A DNA stretch of 64,000 nt from Candidatus Thorarchaeota archaeon. Lineage in GTDB: Archaea > Asgardarchaeota > Thorarchaeia > Thorarchaeales > Thorarchaeaceae. Position 1 is the stretch's first letter. Each line of letters starts with the position of its first letter. A program made the translations under genes and the position numbers. Of the stretch, positions 1 to 9,095 are shown one piece after another. The notes beneath the pieces were generated by a model, which saw only the letters and a program-made list of their open reading frames with translations, did no database searches and was not told the DNA's origin. The stretch covers positions 17,664 through 81,663 of the forward strand of contig JACAEL010000068.1 in the NCBI GenBank assembly GCA_013388835.1, read 5' to 3'.

Positions 1-113
1 GTGGCGAGCATGATGCCGGCTACAAGACCACCGAAGTTGAACGACAGTGAGGCCAGTGAACTAGCATACGAGCCTGCAACCTTCCGTACTGCCCTCATCC
101 GACCCATCGTCAT
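1..113 (-). CDS. N-terminus of a probable membrane protein (partial)
   Basis: An open frame on the minus strand starts at ATG 113-111 and runs off the left edge without a stop. The 37 visible codons give a short basic start (MTMGRMRAVRKVAGSY) followed by a hydrophobic, Gly/Ala/Leu-rich stretch that looks like the first membrane span of a transporter-like protein. A second ATG lies two codons downstream. Too little is visible to name a family; the reading rests on the amphipathic-to-hydrophobic pattern only. Confidence 0.45.
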   Translation of the reverse strand, partial: MTMGRMRAVRKVAGSYASSLASLSFNFGGLVAGIMLA

Positions 114-574
114 CACATCCCATCTCTGTCGTTCACCTCACAATACATAGCTCGTTTATGTGATAGAGATCTACAACCGAAACAGCAACGCGGTTCGGAC
201 CTACACATGTGCTGGGCAGACAGGACGACGGCTGCTCAAGTCATCGTTCTGATATCCGACACAGCTGGGATGACACGGGATGCAACCCGATGCCGAGTGC
301 CATGTCGTGCATCCGTCGCGCCTTGCGCGCCGCATATATGTCTATCTGTATTGGGCAGTACCTTGGCAGACGGTTCATGTCGTACAGACAGTGTCAGCAT
401 GTTGGACCGCAGCACAGACTTCATCATGTCTTGGGCACAGGTTCGGTGTCGGTGTCAGCCTCATAGCGCACCGGACGAACACGCCATAATGTCGTCGGAG
501 GTCTTGCAGACATAGTCTAGGCTGTTCCGCGACCGTCTGGCGTTTTCCTGTGACTCTCGCGACAGCCTCAGTGA
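114..574. other. Gene-poor stretch, 460 bp
   Basis: Between the partial membrane gene and the SAVED-like gene I see only short overlapping frames with no protein-like composition, no tRNA fold and no long repeat. It contains ATATATG-type sequence near 336-342 but no start codon at a suitable distance followed by a convincing frame. Confidence 0.5.
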
Positions 575-1162
575 CTAAGAGGGCTTCTTGAGTGACTCCT
601 TGAACCGACTCGGCTTGTAGTCGGGGAGTGCTGTATACTTGCCGTTCTCGTAGTGGAGAATCCTAAAGTGACGCGTACTACCAATAAGACTCGCAATCAT
701 GAATGCTACCACTGTGGGACATGACAGAGCAACGTAGACATCGCGCCGCCCTACTAACGCCGTTACTCTCAAGACGACTGCTGCAATCTCCTCTGCGGTC
801 TGCGGGAAGTTCTCTGGTGGCATCTGGCTGGGCTTGCCAATCTCCGCGAGGAGAAAGTAGCCTTGTGCTTGAAGCTCACTTCCCGTGGGACGAGACAGAC
901 TGATTCCGATTGCCACCGGACGGCCCTGTTGTATGACTAGACTTGGTCTCTTGCGTCGCTCACTAAGATGGTCTACTATTTCAGATGGGGCGTAGACAGG
1001 CTGACCATTAATGGTTGTCCACTTGTACGACAGTTCCACTTGTTCGTTCATATTCTGCAGCGTGAGTGTTTTGTCCAATGTAATAAATGAGTCGTACGAT
1101 TGGCCGCGCGAAACCTGATGTGACGAAAGGAACGTCCGTATGCTGGCGACAGTACCGTTCAT
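575..1162 (-). CDS. SAVED-like domain protein, paralogue 1
   Basis: The C-terminal ~130 residues resemble the SAVED domain, the CARF-related sensor of cyclic oligonucleotides used by CBASS effectors: a strand with AIGISLSRP, a GYFLLAE strand, a helix, then VYVALSCPTVVAFMIASLIG and a final RILHYENGKYTAL strand. The same blocks recur in the divergent gene at 1402-1881, so the two are paralogues. No nuclease, Lon, TIR or other effector domain is attached, and no CD-NTase is visible in the window. The frame is open up to 1321, but codons upstream of 1162 lie in a repeated DNA element, so I chose the ATG at 1162; ATG 1051 is another option. The family call is by motif, not by search. Confidence 0.5.
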   Translation of the reverse strand: MNGTVASIRTFLSSHQVSRGQSYDSFITLDKTLTLQNMNEQVELSYKWTTINGQPVYAPSEIVDHLSERRKRPSLVIQQGRPVAIGISLSRPTGSELQAQGYFLLAEIGKPSQMPPENFPQTAEEIAAVVLRVTALVGRRDVYVALSCPTVVAFMIASLIGSTRHFRILHYENGKYTALPDYKPSRFKESLKKPS

Positions 1163-1330
1163 TTTCAGTTGGACAGAGTTGGACACAGGAGTCTTGTCAC
1201 TCCCAGGAAGCGGCACTGGGGTCACGTCTCGGGGTCTCATGAGGTGTCGAGCTGACCTTGAGCTCTCCGTTCCTGCACGGAGGTATATATGCACCATGCA
1301 GCGATGTCCAAGATCGTCCAACTTCTGGGC
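1153..1330 (-). repeat. Dispersed ~175 bp element, copy A
   Basis: On the minus strand this segment aligns almost without gaps (one 1-nt indel) to 35700-35880, at roughly 70-75% identity by eye. Shared blocks include GCTCGACACCTCAT and GACRWGACTCCTRTGTCCA, and both copies end at ATGAACGG close to the start of a minus-strand gene. In copy A the gene is the SAVED-like protein. It could be a mobile non-coding element, an old duplication or a regulatory leader. Confidence 0.6.
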
Positions 1331-1401
1331 AGCTGCTGCTCACCCATGACACAATAACTCTAATCAGTCAGTTTGTGTGACTGCTTTTGCGGGCACGGAA
1401 C

Positions 1402-1881
1402 ATGGCTGAAGCGGTGATTATGTCCGTCGTCGCGGGCACTCTCGTACAGGTAGTCACAAGACACCGGGAGGTGAGCGAGTTCCTTGACAAGCACATCCGG
1501 AAGAAGATGCCCTTGAAACTGAACAAGGACCCAGACGACAGACCCCCTGCAATTGTGCTGAGCATGAGCCGGAGTGCACAGCACGACGTGAACATCTCCG
1601 GATACTGTGTCATCGCCGAAGTGGGAGCAGTCAGAGAACTGTCGCCCAAAGAGATGACGAGCTGGGCAGAACAGGCCGCATCTGTGATTGAGAAGCTTAA
1701 CAGGAGCGGCATCATCCAGCATAGACCTCTGACTCTCGCGTTCGCATGCCCTGTTGCAGTGGCGTTCGTAGTAGGTACACTTCTGGGGCACGGCACTGAT
1801 TACAGGACACTGCACTGGACGGGCACCGGATACGTTCCTCTGGACCTTCCCGACATGGACCGATTTCGACGAGCCCTCTAG
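1402..1881 (+). CDS. SAVED-like domain protein, paralogue 2
   Basis: This 159-residue protein shares the order of blocks of the 575-1162 product: PPAIVLSMSRS, GYCVIAEVG, a helical segment with A..VIEKL, LTLAFACPVAVAFVVGTLLG, then YRTLHWTGTGYVPL and a C-terminal RF..AL. The CP..VAF...LLG block followed by a strand and a Y-[TV]-P/A-L end is what I associate with the C-terminal half of SAVED sensor domains. The protein carries no effector domain. ATG 1402 starts the well-formed part; ATG 1387 is in frame just upstream. It is divergent from its paralogue with ~240 bp between the chosen starts, so the two may share a control region. Confidence 0.5.
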   Translation: MAEAVIMSVVAGTLVQVVTRHREVSEFLDKHIRKKMPLKLNKDPDDRPPAIVLSMSRSAQHDVNISGYCVIAEVGAVRELSPKEMTSWAEQAASVIEKLNRSGIIQHRPLTLAFACPVAVAFVVGTLLGHGTDYRTLHWTGTGYVPLDLPDMDRFRRAL

Positions 1882-2416
1882 TCAGACTGGCGCACACCAC
1901 AAGTGTAGCGAGTCAATCAACCAGCTTCAAGTTTCGACTGTCAATAGCACGGAGTTGTCAGGCACATCCGAAACTGCGAACACCGACTGACGGTCACATT
2001 GCAATGGGCGGCTTGGCACATCTCCGCTGTTCTTGTACGAGACGTCAATAGACAGACACGGCAGACAATGTCTTGAACTCGAGTCCTTTCATCTTATATG
2101 ATATCGCGCGGAAGCGGTATGAGCGAGTCTAATGCTGTTTGCGAATTGCTTCCTTGCAACTGTAGCATGAGCTAGTCCCAAGTTCGGATGACAGATGAGT
2201 CCTCTGTGCATGTCTGCGGGACAAGCGGACCGTGCAGACAGGGAGGTAAGGAGGAGTGAGCTGACACTTCAGACGCTCATTTCCACTTCGGTAGATGCTC
2301 AATGACCACGAGGCAAGCAGGAGAAGTAGACGAGGACAGGCCAACCCAGCCGAGGCCGGAGAGGGCCTGTGCCTCAAGAGCGGCCTGTGTGCATGGCCGC
2401 TCCAGTGGTGCTGAGA
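1882..2416. other. Gene-poor stretch, 535 bp
   Basis: No convincing gene. There is a TATA-like CTTATATG at 2093-2100 with an ATG at 2119, a spacing that fits a leaderless transcript, but the frame closes after 18 codons. A minus-strand frame at 2129-2377 has a few Cys and His residues but composition unlike its neighbours. I see no tRNA or repeat. Confidence 0.45.
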
Positions 2417-3451
2417 CTAGATCAGTTGGCTGGCCTGTATGAGACCGTAGCCGAAGCTTGCGTCCCAACCAGACGTGCCTAGATCAAGTGCGGTGCTGTG
2501 CAGGTAACCACGGATAGTGGATGTACCAGTGTCACTGAATGTGCCCACTGGCATCTTGCCCTTGACTGCAATTATCAGAGCTACAAGCCCAGCAACGTGA
2601 GGACAGGCCATCGACGTTCCGGAGAGCGTCTTGTATATGCCGCCCTTGTAGGTGCTGTAGATGCTGACACCGGGGGCTGCAACCTCCACGTACGGGCCCG
2701 AGTTCGAGAATGAGGCAATCGCATCATTCATGTCCGTCGCGCCAACCGCAATCACCTCTGGGTATGCTGCAGGATAGGAGATCTCTGTTGTGGAGGGATT
2801 CCCATCTCCGGAGTTACCGGCTGCTGCAACGATCACAATGCCCATGTTGTAGGCGTGGATGATTGCGTTGTGTAGCTCAGCACTGTCCGACGTGCCTCCT
2901 AGGCTCATGCTAATCACATCAGCGTCGTCAGCAGTGCCTTCCTTACCATCGGGACCTTTGCATGCAGCGTAGACGCCTTCTGCAATGTCGGTGAAGGTGC
3001 CCGAGCCGCTGGGACCTAGGACCTTTATTGCATAGAGGTCAACGTTGGAATAGACACCAACAACACCCATAGCATTCCGAATGGCTCCAGCAATTCCTGC
3101 ACAGTGAGTTCCATGTCCGTTTCCGTCGTCAGCTGTTCTGCCACGGACGGCATCGTAACCCCAGACTATGTTTGCCATGAGGTCGGGATGATCGAGGTCA
3201 ATTCCGGTGTCGACGATGGCTAGGTCGACATCCGCTGTCGGGATGTAACCATCATAGACGCCATTGAAAATGCGTTCGATACCCCACTGGGTCTCAGCAT
3301 CCGAGTCATTCCATACGTACATGGCGGAAGCTGTGTTGCGACCGTCGAAGCCGGTCTGCGCGTAGGCGACAACTGTCGTGGCCATGGAGAATGTGGTCAG
3401 CATGATTGCAAGAACAACCAATGCCGAGAACTTCTTACTCATTGTGTTCAC
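2417..3451 (-). CDS. Secreted subtilisin-like serine protease (S8)
   Basis: A 344-residue protein with an N-terminal signal sequence (basic MNTMSKK, then about 22 hydrophobic residues ending near AYAQ). The catalytic triad of the S8 family is complete: Asp in AIVDTGIDLDHPDL, His in GHGTHCAGIAGA and Ser in GTSMACPHVAGLVAL, with the oxyanion Asn in AAAGNSGDGNP. It is expected to degrade proteins outside the cell. There is little room for a classical I9 propeptide between signal and catalytic core, so it may fold without one. It is divergently transcribed from a second secreted protein. Confidence 0.93.
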   Translation of the reverse strand: MNTMSKKFSALVVLAIMLTTFSMATTVVAYAQTGFDGRNTASAMYVWNDSDAETQWGIERIFNGVYDGYIPTADVDLAIVDTGIDLDHPDLMANIVWGYDAVRGRTADDGNGHGTHCAGIAGAIRNAMGVVGVYSNVDLYAIKVLGPSGSGTFTDIAEGVYAACKGPDGKEGTADDADVISMSLGGTSDSAELHNAIIHAYNMGIVIVAAAGNSGDGNPSTTEISYPAAYPEVIAVGATDMNDAIASFSNSGPYVEVAAPGVSIYSTYKGGIYKTLSGTSMACPHVAGLVALIIAVKGKMPVGTFSDTGTSTIRGYLHSTALDLGTSGWDASFGYGLIQASQLI

Positions 3452-3587
3452 CTTTTCGCCGGATTGGAAATCACAGCGCGTATGGCGATTACAAACGTGC
3501 TAATAAGCGTTGGGTAGATTTGATACTACTGTACAATCTAGTACATAATTCATGCACAGGTCAATTGTAAAGTCTGTGGCCGCAGCA

Positions 3588-3597
3588 TTAATATATC
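3588..3597 (+). promoter_or_regulatory. TATA element for the secreted protein gene at 3626
   Basis: ATTAATATAT lies about 30 bp upstream of the ATG at 3626, the spacing expected for an archaeal promoter giving a nearly leaderless mRNA. The 170 bp divergent region to the protease gene is A/T-rich relative to the surroundings. Confidence 0.5.
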
Positions 3598-3625
3598 ATT
3601 CATGGATGGTGTGACGTGACCAGAC

Positions 3626-4111
3626 ATGCGGATTGACAATACCGCCCCAACCCTGATGGTGCTTGCCTTCTTGATTCTAGCCGCCTCGTCTGTGGTGTTG
3701 CCGGTTGCAGCTGCGAAGACTGTTCAGTACACTGAACCGACGCCAATTGTGCTAGTCATTACCGGTGCCACATACGCTGACGCTGATGGAGACCTGCTTG
3801 AAGACGATGTGATTGGATGGTTCGACATACAGCTCAGTGGCTCTCAGAGATACACGATGGATCTCCGCATATCGTTGAAGCTTCCATCAGGAACCGAGTA
3901 TGCGTATCTCTACTTTGTGAGTACACGGCTTCAGACGCTGCACTGCACGATGTACTTCTACAACCATGCGACAGAGACGGGCTACTATGTGTTCTCGGCC
4001 GAAGCGTTGCTGTACAGTTCGGGTGGCTACTACGACGTGGCTGAGTACACGTTTGACCCACCGGGAGGGTCGGGAAATGCCGATCCATGTGGACTGCTCG
4101 TGGTTGCCTGA
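3626..4111 (+). CDS. Secreted protein of unknown function
   Basis: A 161-residue protein with a clear signal sequence (MRIDNTAPTLMVLAF, hydrophobic core, cleavage expected near VAAAKT). After it comes a strand-rich, Tyr-rich domain. The segment ADADGDLLEDDVIG has the D-x-D-x-D spacing of a calcium loop, so a metal-binding extracellular beta domain is plausible. Two Cys (near residues 104 and 154) could form a disulfide. I do not recognise the family. Neighbouring the exported protease, it may belong to an extracellular set. Confidence 0.7.
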   Translation: MRIDNTAPTLMVLAFLILAASSVVLPVAAAKTVQYTEPTPIVLVITGATYADADGDLLEDDVIGWFDIQLSGSQRYTMDLRISLKLPSGTEYAYLYFVSTRLQTLHCTMYFYNHATETGYYVFSAEALLYSSGGYYDVAEYTFDPPGGSGNADPCGLLVVA

Positions 4112-4175
4112 GAAGTGCGCAGAGACGTATGATTCAGGGGACTTGATTCACCTCAGAAGCATGGGGGAGTAGGAA

Positions 4176-5282
4176 GTGGTCCTATCGGATACAGACCTCA
4201 AGCTCCTACATCTGTTGGAGACAAGCCCGACAATCTCAGTGAGGGAGCTTGCTCATAGGGCAGGCATCAGCTGGATTACGGCCGACAGACACCTGAGAGA
4301 GCTGAGGGAGAACGGGGTCATTTCTGACTCTGTAGCGGTCTTTGGACCGTCAAGGCTCGGTCTCGACAGGCTCTCGGTGCTTCTCAAGGCGGGCAGGGAG
4401 TCACAAGTGAGACAGCTCGAGTCTGCTTGTGACGCCCATCCATACACACACTACAGGTCGCGGGTCTACGGACCATACGCTGGGCTGTTCGCCCAGTTTG
4501 ACATTCCGCACGAAGGCGTGGCCATGCTGAAGCGGTTTCTCACAGAACTGCAGGATGGTGGTGTCTGCGAGAGGGTCACATATCTCAGGAGCATGGACTA
4601 CCGAAGGTCGACGAAGACCAACCCTGAGCTGTTCGACCCCACGACTCTCTCGTGGACGTATAGTTGGGACAAGTGGGAGAGAGACATCACTGCTGCACGG
4701 ACCGAACTGCCACAGGGCTCACCGAGGAGAAGACTGCATGAACTCGGGCTCACAAGGGTAGATCTTAGCCTTCTGGAGGAACTGACAAAGAACGCCAGTG
4801 TCAGCCAGAGCGTACTTGAGAAGAAGTACGGGCTGTCTCAGAGCACCGTGAGTCGCAAGCTGATATTCCTTAGAGAGAATGTCATCGAGTCGGTTCGGGC
4901 TCAGATTGACAGGTCACGTTTTGACATAACGTCCACGAAGCTATTCTACAGCCCCCGAGTCCCAGATGATGATAGAGCAAAGGTCTACAATGCCTTCTCA
5001 GCTCCGTCTGCCCCACCGTTCCCTCTGTCCATAGACCTGCTAGAGGGTGGCGGCGTGATTCTGTGGGGCAGGATGCCGCCCTCGTACGAACATGGTCTGT
5101 TCTATCTGCTCTGGTCAAGATTACCAGAGATTCAGGTTTTCACAATGGACACTGTTGGAAGCCACAGCAGAATGTACTGGTTCTATCCGGACAATGTCGA
5201 CTTCGAGCGCAACACATGGAAGTACGACGAAGACTGGATGTTCAAGAAACCTCTGAGTGAACTTCAGCAAGGCATGGCCTGA
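4176..5282 (+). CDS. Lrp/AsnC-like transcription regulator with two HTH units
   Basis: A 368-residue protein. Residues 4-50 form a winged-HTH of the Lrp type (LLHLLETSPTISVRELAHRAGISWITADRHLRELRENGVI). A second HTH lies near residues 195-235 (LLEELTKNASVSQSVLEKKYGLSQSTVSRKLIFLRENVI). Each is followed by an alpha/beta segment that could be a sensor domain, giving a tandem-duplicated architecture. The start is GTG 4176, just behind a purine-rich GGGGGAG. It probably regulates transcription; target genes are not evident from the context. Confidence 0.75.
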   Translation: MVLSDTDLKLLHLLETSPTISVRELAHRAGISWITADRHLRELRENGVISDSVAVFGPSRLGLDRLSVLLKAGRESQVRQLESACDAHPYTHYRSRVYGPYAGLFAQFDIPHEGVAMLKRFLTELQDGGVCERVTYLRSMDYRRSTKTNPELFDPTTLSWTYSWDKWERDITAARTELPQGSPRRRLHELGLTRVDLSLLEELTKNASVSQSVLEKKYGLSQSTVSRKLIFLRENVIESVRAQIDRSRFDITSTKLFYSPRVPDDDRAKVYNAFSAPSAPPFPLSIDLLEGGGVILWGRMPPSYEHGLFYLLWSRLPEIQVFTMDTVGSHSRMYWFYPDNVDFERNTWKYDEDWMFKKPLSELQQGMA

Positions 5283-5333
5283 CTACGGTGCCACTAACGA
5301 CTCGTCACAAGGACGTGAGTTGCTCGCTGGCCT

Positions 5334-5702
5334 TCAAGCGACCTGTGCGACGCCCAGGACAGACCGGATCTGCTGCAACGATGTGGAACGCAGTTGATAC
5401 TGAAGAGTCGCCTCGTCAAGCTGAGACTCGATGAATCTCTCGAGGTCTCCGCGAGGGGTGATACTGCCCTTCTCGAAGTAACCGCTCCGGGTCAGGCCAA
5501 GGATACGCTGGTCGAGGAAGTCTGCAAGCGTTCTCAGTTGACGTGCTGTGCTGTCCATGCCGCCCCTGCGCTCTTCAGCCTCGAAAGACTCCTGCTGCAG
5601 AAGTACGGAGACTCGCTCGAGCACGTCGGTGTCAAAGCCGTGCTCAATGATATAGTCGATTATGTCATTGATGGTGTAGATTGTCTTGGCTGGAGAGTAC
5701 AT
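5334..5702 (-). CDS. Hypothetical helical protein
   Basis: A 122-residue, mostly helical protein with no motif that I recognise. The start at ATG 5702 is fixed by a strong GGAGG seven bases upstream; the frame is open for seven more codons before that. Composition (many Glu, Arg, Gln, Leu) is that of a small cytosolic regulator or adaptor, for example THTIYTIND-like openings seen in small DNA-binding proteins, but no HTH is clear. It lies between the regulator and the dehydrogenase in opposite orientation to both. Confidence 0.6.
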   Translation of the reverse strand: MYSPAKTIYTINDIIDYIIEHGFDTDVLERVSVLLQQESFEAEERRGGMDSTARQLRTLADFLDQRILGLTRSGYFEKGSITPRGDLERFIESQLDEATLQYQLRSTSLQQIRSVLGVAQVA

Positions 5703-5811
5703 CTCAATTCCTCCTGGTCGCAAAACGGTCGCACCTTACGAAGATAAGGATTGCGACGACGAGTTTGGAATTCAGCTAGGCTTATTTTCAAGATTGTCGA
5801 TGTAGAGAGAT

Positions 5812-6912
5812 ATGCGAGAGCTCGCTGTTGAACTCATGGGTATCGAATTCACAAACCCTGTGCTGACAGCAGCAGGCCCGACTTCAAGAGACGGGAGTGC
5901 GCTTCTGGAGGCTGCTCGTGGAGGTGCCGGCGGCCTGGTGGCGAAGACCGTGAGTGTGCGGCCTGCGGATGTCCCAAGACCCAACATGACATCCATGGGC
6001 GCAGGCAGGATTGAGTCAAGACGAGGGATACTCAATGCTGAGCTCTGGAGCGAGCTGAGTGTCGAGCAGTGGTTAGACAATGAGTACCGAGTCGCACTCA
6101 GCTCCGGACTTCCTGTGATAGCCAGCATTGGTTATTCGCCCGAGGAAGTCGCCGACCTCGGACCAAAGGTACAGAGAGCTGGTGTCCGCGCCATCGAGTT
6201 CAGCACGCACTACGTCGAGGACCATGTGGAGATTGCAAGAGCGCTCAGAGAAGCAGTTGAGATTCCCATCTTTGCAAAGCTCAGTCCCAAGACGGACGTT
6301 GTCAAGGTGGCTAAGGCACTGGAGCCCCATGTGGATGGTTTTGTGGCCATCAACACATTTGGACCGTGCCTGCGAATCGACATAGAGACCGCGCGTCCAC
6401 TGCTTGGTAGTGAGGGAGGCCTCGGATGGCTCAGCGGTCCTGCTCTCAGGCCAATCGCACTTCGCTGCGTGGCCGATGTCGCCTCCGCGGTCAGGAAGCC
6501 AGTGATAGGAGTGGGCGGAGTCACCACGGGTGATGATGCCATTGAGTTCATGATGGCCGGGGCATCGCTGGTTCAGGTCTGTACAGCAGCCATCCTGGAT
6601 GGACCGAGTGTCTACGGGCGCATAGCCAAGGAGATCTACGAGTGGCTCTTAGCTCACGGCAAGGACTCGGTGGAGGACGTGAGAGGGGCGGCCCTGCCGC
6701 ATCTCCGGGTAGCGGCGAGGAAGAAGCCGCCGGCCGTTGTGGACATGGACAAGTGCGTACTGTGCGGTCTCTGTCCAAGGTCGTGCGTGTACGACGCCAT
6801 CACGCTCAACAAGGCGGCAAAGCAACTCATCATTGATACGGCCAGGTGTGAGGGCTGTGGCATGTGCATCTCCGTCTGCCCATACCACGCAATCGACATG
6901 GAGTTGACATGA
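5812..6912 (+). CDS. PreA-like dihydropyrimidine/dihydroorotate dehydrogenase with ferredoxin domain
   Basis: A 366-residue flavoprotein of the dihydroorotate dehydrogenase superfamily. Residues 1-300 form the FMN TIM barrel (FTNPVLTAAGPTSRDG at the start, FAKLSPKTD, FVAINTFGP, PVIGVGGVTTGDDAIEFMMAGASLVQVCTA). The C-terminal 60 residues hold two 4Fe-4S motifs, CVLCGLCPRSC and CEGCGMCISVCP. This layout matches PreA, the catalytic subunit of NAD-dependent dihydropyrimidine dehydrogenase, rather than PyrD. No PreT partner is adjacent, so electrons may come from ferredoxin. A TATA-like CTTATTTT lies about 30 bp upstream of the ATG. The nearby amidohydrolase suggests a role in cyclic ureide or pyrimidine turnover. 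Confidence 0.85.
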   Translation: MRELAVELMGIEFTNPVLTAAGPTSRDGSALLEAARGGAGGLVAKTVSVRPADVPRPNMTSMGAGRIESRRGILNAELWSELSVEQWLDNEYRVALSSGLPVIASIGYSPEEVADLGPKVQRAGVRAIEFSTHYVEDHVEIARALREAVEIPIFAKLSPKTDVVKVAKALEPHVDGFVAINTFGPCLRIDIETARPLLGSEGGLGWLSGPALRPIALRCVADVASAVRKPVIGVGGVTTGDDAIEFMMAGASLVQVCTAAILDGPSVYGRIAKEIYEWLLAHGKDSVEDVRGAALPHLRVAARKKPPAVVDMDKCVLCGLCPRSCVYDAITLNKAAKQLIIDTARCEGCGMCISVCPYHAIDMELT

Positions 6913-6917
6913 GGTTC

Positions 6918-8102
6918 TCAGACGAAGATGACATCCTCAAGTCCCTGCGTGAGACGCTTGGCGCGACCCTTGGTCACTAGGTAGTCGTTCTCTATACGCA
7001 CACCGCCCACAGACCTGAGATAGACACCCGGCTCGATGGCCATGACGTGCCCTTCTTGAAAGCGCTTCTCCCCCTCGTACATGCTGGGGTTCTCATGGAC
7101 CTCCAGACCAATGCCATGACCGAGGCCGTGTGTCATTCCCTCCTCTGCCTTGGGATTCAGGAACTTCGAGTCAAAACCATGCGAGGAGAGAACGTCGTAG
7201 CATTCCTTGTTGACATCATCAACCCGTGCACCCCCAGTCAGCGCGTCCACAGAGGCGTCTCCGGCCTCTTTGACGGCATCGAACATCTCCCTTACTCTCT
7301 TGCTCACAGTCCCTTTGACAACAGTGCGTGTGACGTCTGCGATGTACCGTTCCTCTTTGAGTCGTGGGAACACATCTATGATTAGCGGCTCACCCTCCTT
7401 GATGACGTCCTTCGTTGCACCCAAGTAGTGCCAGTCGAAGGCCTTCTTGCCCACAGCGACTATCGAGTCCTCCGCAGCCTCTGCTCTCTTCTCGATGAGG
7501 GCCGTGTCGAGCACCACCTTGATGTCGCCGACAGTCAGAGCACGACCTTGGTGCACCAGCTGGTGATTGGGACCGATGTCACAGTCTTTGATCAGCTCAA
7601 CAGCACGACCAACCGCATACATTGTGGCGTCGGCAGCCTTCTGGATTGCCTTCACCTCACGGGGCTCCTTTCTGGCCCGTGCATCCTTGAGCAGATACGG
7701 CACGACCCGCACATCATACCCCAGTCCCCTGATCGCCAGCACGGATGAGACCGGCAGGTGGTCAGGGACCCCAAGGACCTTACCACTGAAGTGGGCCTGA
7801 AGAAAAGGCTCATAGAGGAGGTCTTGGTTCTCAAGTACTCTCTTCTTCTCGGCTCTCAGACGGTCGTACACCTCGGTGAGGTCGAACGTCCTCTTCACGA
7901 AGCTCTCTCGCTGGACCCGTGTGACGGTGTGGTAGCCAGCCGCGACCACAGTCTCTTCGTCCACAGGATGAAGTGCAATGACCGAGTCAGTGGACCGGAA
8001 TCCGGTCATCCAGTACACGTCCGGTTTCTCAAAGCCATTACCTTCAACCACAATCGCATCGACGCCCTCTTCGTGGAGGCATCTGTCAAGGTCTTCAATC
8101 AT
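6918..8102 (-). CDS. Xaa-Pro peptidase (M24 family)
   Basis: A 394-residue 'pita-bread' metallopeptidase: a creatinase/prolidase N-terminal domain (residues 1-140) and an M24 catalytic domain. The metal ligands are visible as Asp in LIIDVFP, Asp in YIADVTRT, His in HGLGHGIGLEVHE, Glu in AIEPGVY and Glu in GGVRIENDY. It should release N-terminal residues from X-Pro peptides or split X-Pro dipeptides. It converges on the dehydrogenase gene with only five bases between the stops. Confidence 0.88.
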   Translation of the reverse strand: MIEDLDRCLHEEGVDAIVVEGNGFEKPDVYWMTGFRSTDSVIALHPVDEETVVAAGYHTVTRVQRESFVKRTFDLTEVYDRLRAEKKRVLENQDLLYEPFLQAHFSGKVLGVPDHLPVSSVLAIRGLGYDVRVVPYLLKDARARKEPREVKAIQKAADATMYAVGRAVELIKDCDIGPNHQLVHQGRALTVGDIKVVLDTALIEKRAEAAEDSIVAVGKKAFDWHYLGATKDVIKEGEPLIIDVFPRLKEERYIADVTRTVVKGTVSKRVREMFDAVKEAGDASVDALTGGARVDDVNKECYDVLSSHGFDSKFLNPKAEEGMTHGLGHGIGLEVHENPSMYEGEKRFQEGHVMAIEPGVYLRSVGGVRIENDYLVTKGRAKRLTQGLEDVIFV

Positions 8103-8186
8103 GATTCAACCCCACTGGGTCTGCTGCTTGGATATACACTTGCACTAGTAGCCGGAGAGTCGTTTAGCGCTGCGTTAAAACCTTCC

Positions 8187-9095
8187 TCATAGATACGCCT
8201 GCATTCTCCTCTCCACGTCAGCCCTGCTCGGCATGCCATATGGGCCAATGGTCTCGATATTGAAGGAGGCACAGGTCGCTGCGAATAGCCCTGCTCGTCT
8301 GATGTCCCCGCACCGCACGTACTCCAGCAGGAAGCTCATCGCGTATGTGTCACCACAACCGGTCGTGTCCATATAGCGAGAGGGCAGCACCACCGGGATG
8401 TCAATCCGGGAGTGCTGTGTGTAGATGGTGGAGCCTCTGCGCTCTCTCGTCACCAATAGGATCCTGGGGCCCTGAGAGAGGACCTTCCTCACGGCCTCGT
8501 ACTCAGTCTTGCCCGGCACGCTCATCAGCAGCTCGACATCGTCTGCCTTGACAACGTCCACGAGTCGGAGGACCTCATCGCGCTCGGTCCACTCCCTATT
8601 CTGCACAGGACCTGTCTTGGACTCCCGCAGGTACCCCTGTACATCAAGAGAGACAAGCGCACCACTGCCTCTTGCTGCCTCTATGCAAGATATGTGGACC
8701 TCGTTGGCGGTCAGAGGACAGAAGTGAACAATGCTGGCCCGCATGTGCTGCGGGAGATAGTCCTCCGCGCGCAGTGGTGGGGCCAGTGCGTCGATCGACT
8801 GCGTTCTCCGCCCATCCGCGTCATAACGGTTCACAAACCTCGTGGAACGAGGGCCACTTGTGCGAATACCAGTGATGTTGATGCCAGACTCCTTCAGCGC
8901 ACGCAGATACTCAGCCTCGAAGTCGGTACCCACTCGTGACATCACACCGACACCGAGCGCACCTAGCGGAGGACCAAGCATCGCATAGGCAACACCGCCT
9001 CCGAGAGCCTCACGAGTCAATTCTGGAGTGACCAGCAGGTCTCTGCTGAAGTGACCGACAACCAGTAGCTCCATTCCCTGATGCTCTTGTGTCAT
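8187..9095 (-). CDS. PfkB-family sugar/nucleoside kinase
   Basis: A ribokinase-fold kinase of about 302 residues. The N-terminal part has LLVVGHFSRDLLV and the Gly-rich GGGVAYAMLG that binds the sugar; the C-terminal PfkB signature DTTGCGDTYAMSFLLEY has the catalytic Asp. ATP is expected to phosphorylate a sugar or nucleoside. I chose ATG 9095; ATG 9074 gives an equally normal start and the frame is open to 9164. Neighbouring genes for pyrimidine/ureide chemistry make a nucleoside substrate plausible, but this is inference. Confidence 0.82.
   Translation of the reverse strand: MTQEHQGMELLVVGHFSRDLLVTPELTREALGGGVAYAMLGPPLGALGVGVMSRVGTDFEAEYLRALKESGINITGIRTSGPRSTRFVNRYDADGRRTQSIDALAPPLRAEDYLPQHMRASIVHFCPLTANEVHISCIEAARGSGALVSLDVQGYLRESKTGPVQNREWTERDEVLRLVDVVKADDVELLMSVPGKTEYEAVRKVLSQGPRILLVTRERRGSTIYTQHSRIDIPVVLPSRYMDTTGCGDTYAMSFLLEYVRCGDIRRAGLFAATCASFNIETIGPYGMPSRADVERRMQAYL

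Noticed and set aside
250..340. Possible third copy of the dispersed element, from shared CATATATG and CATGTCGTG-like strings
   Set aside because: The lengths between matching blocks differ by about 27 bp and identity is not above chance over the rest.
2129..2377. Minus-strand frame of 82 codons with CYSC near its end
   Set aside because: Arg/Ser/Leu-heavy composition unlike real genes here, no start signal, and no paired second knuckle.
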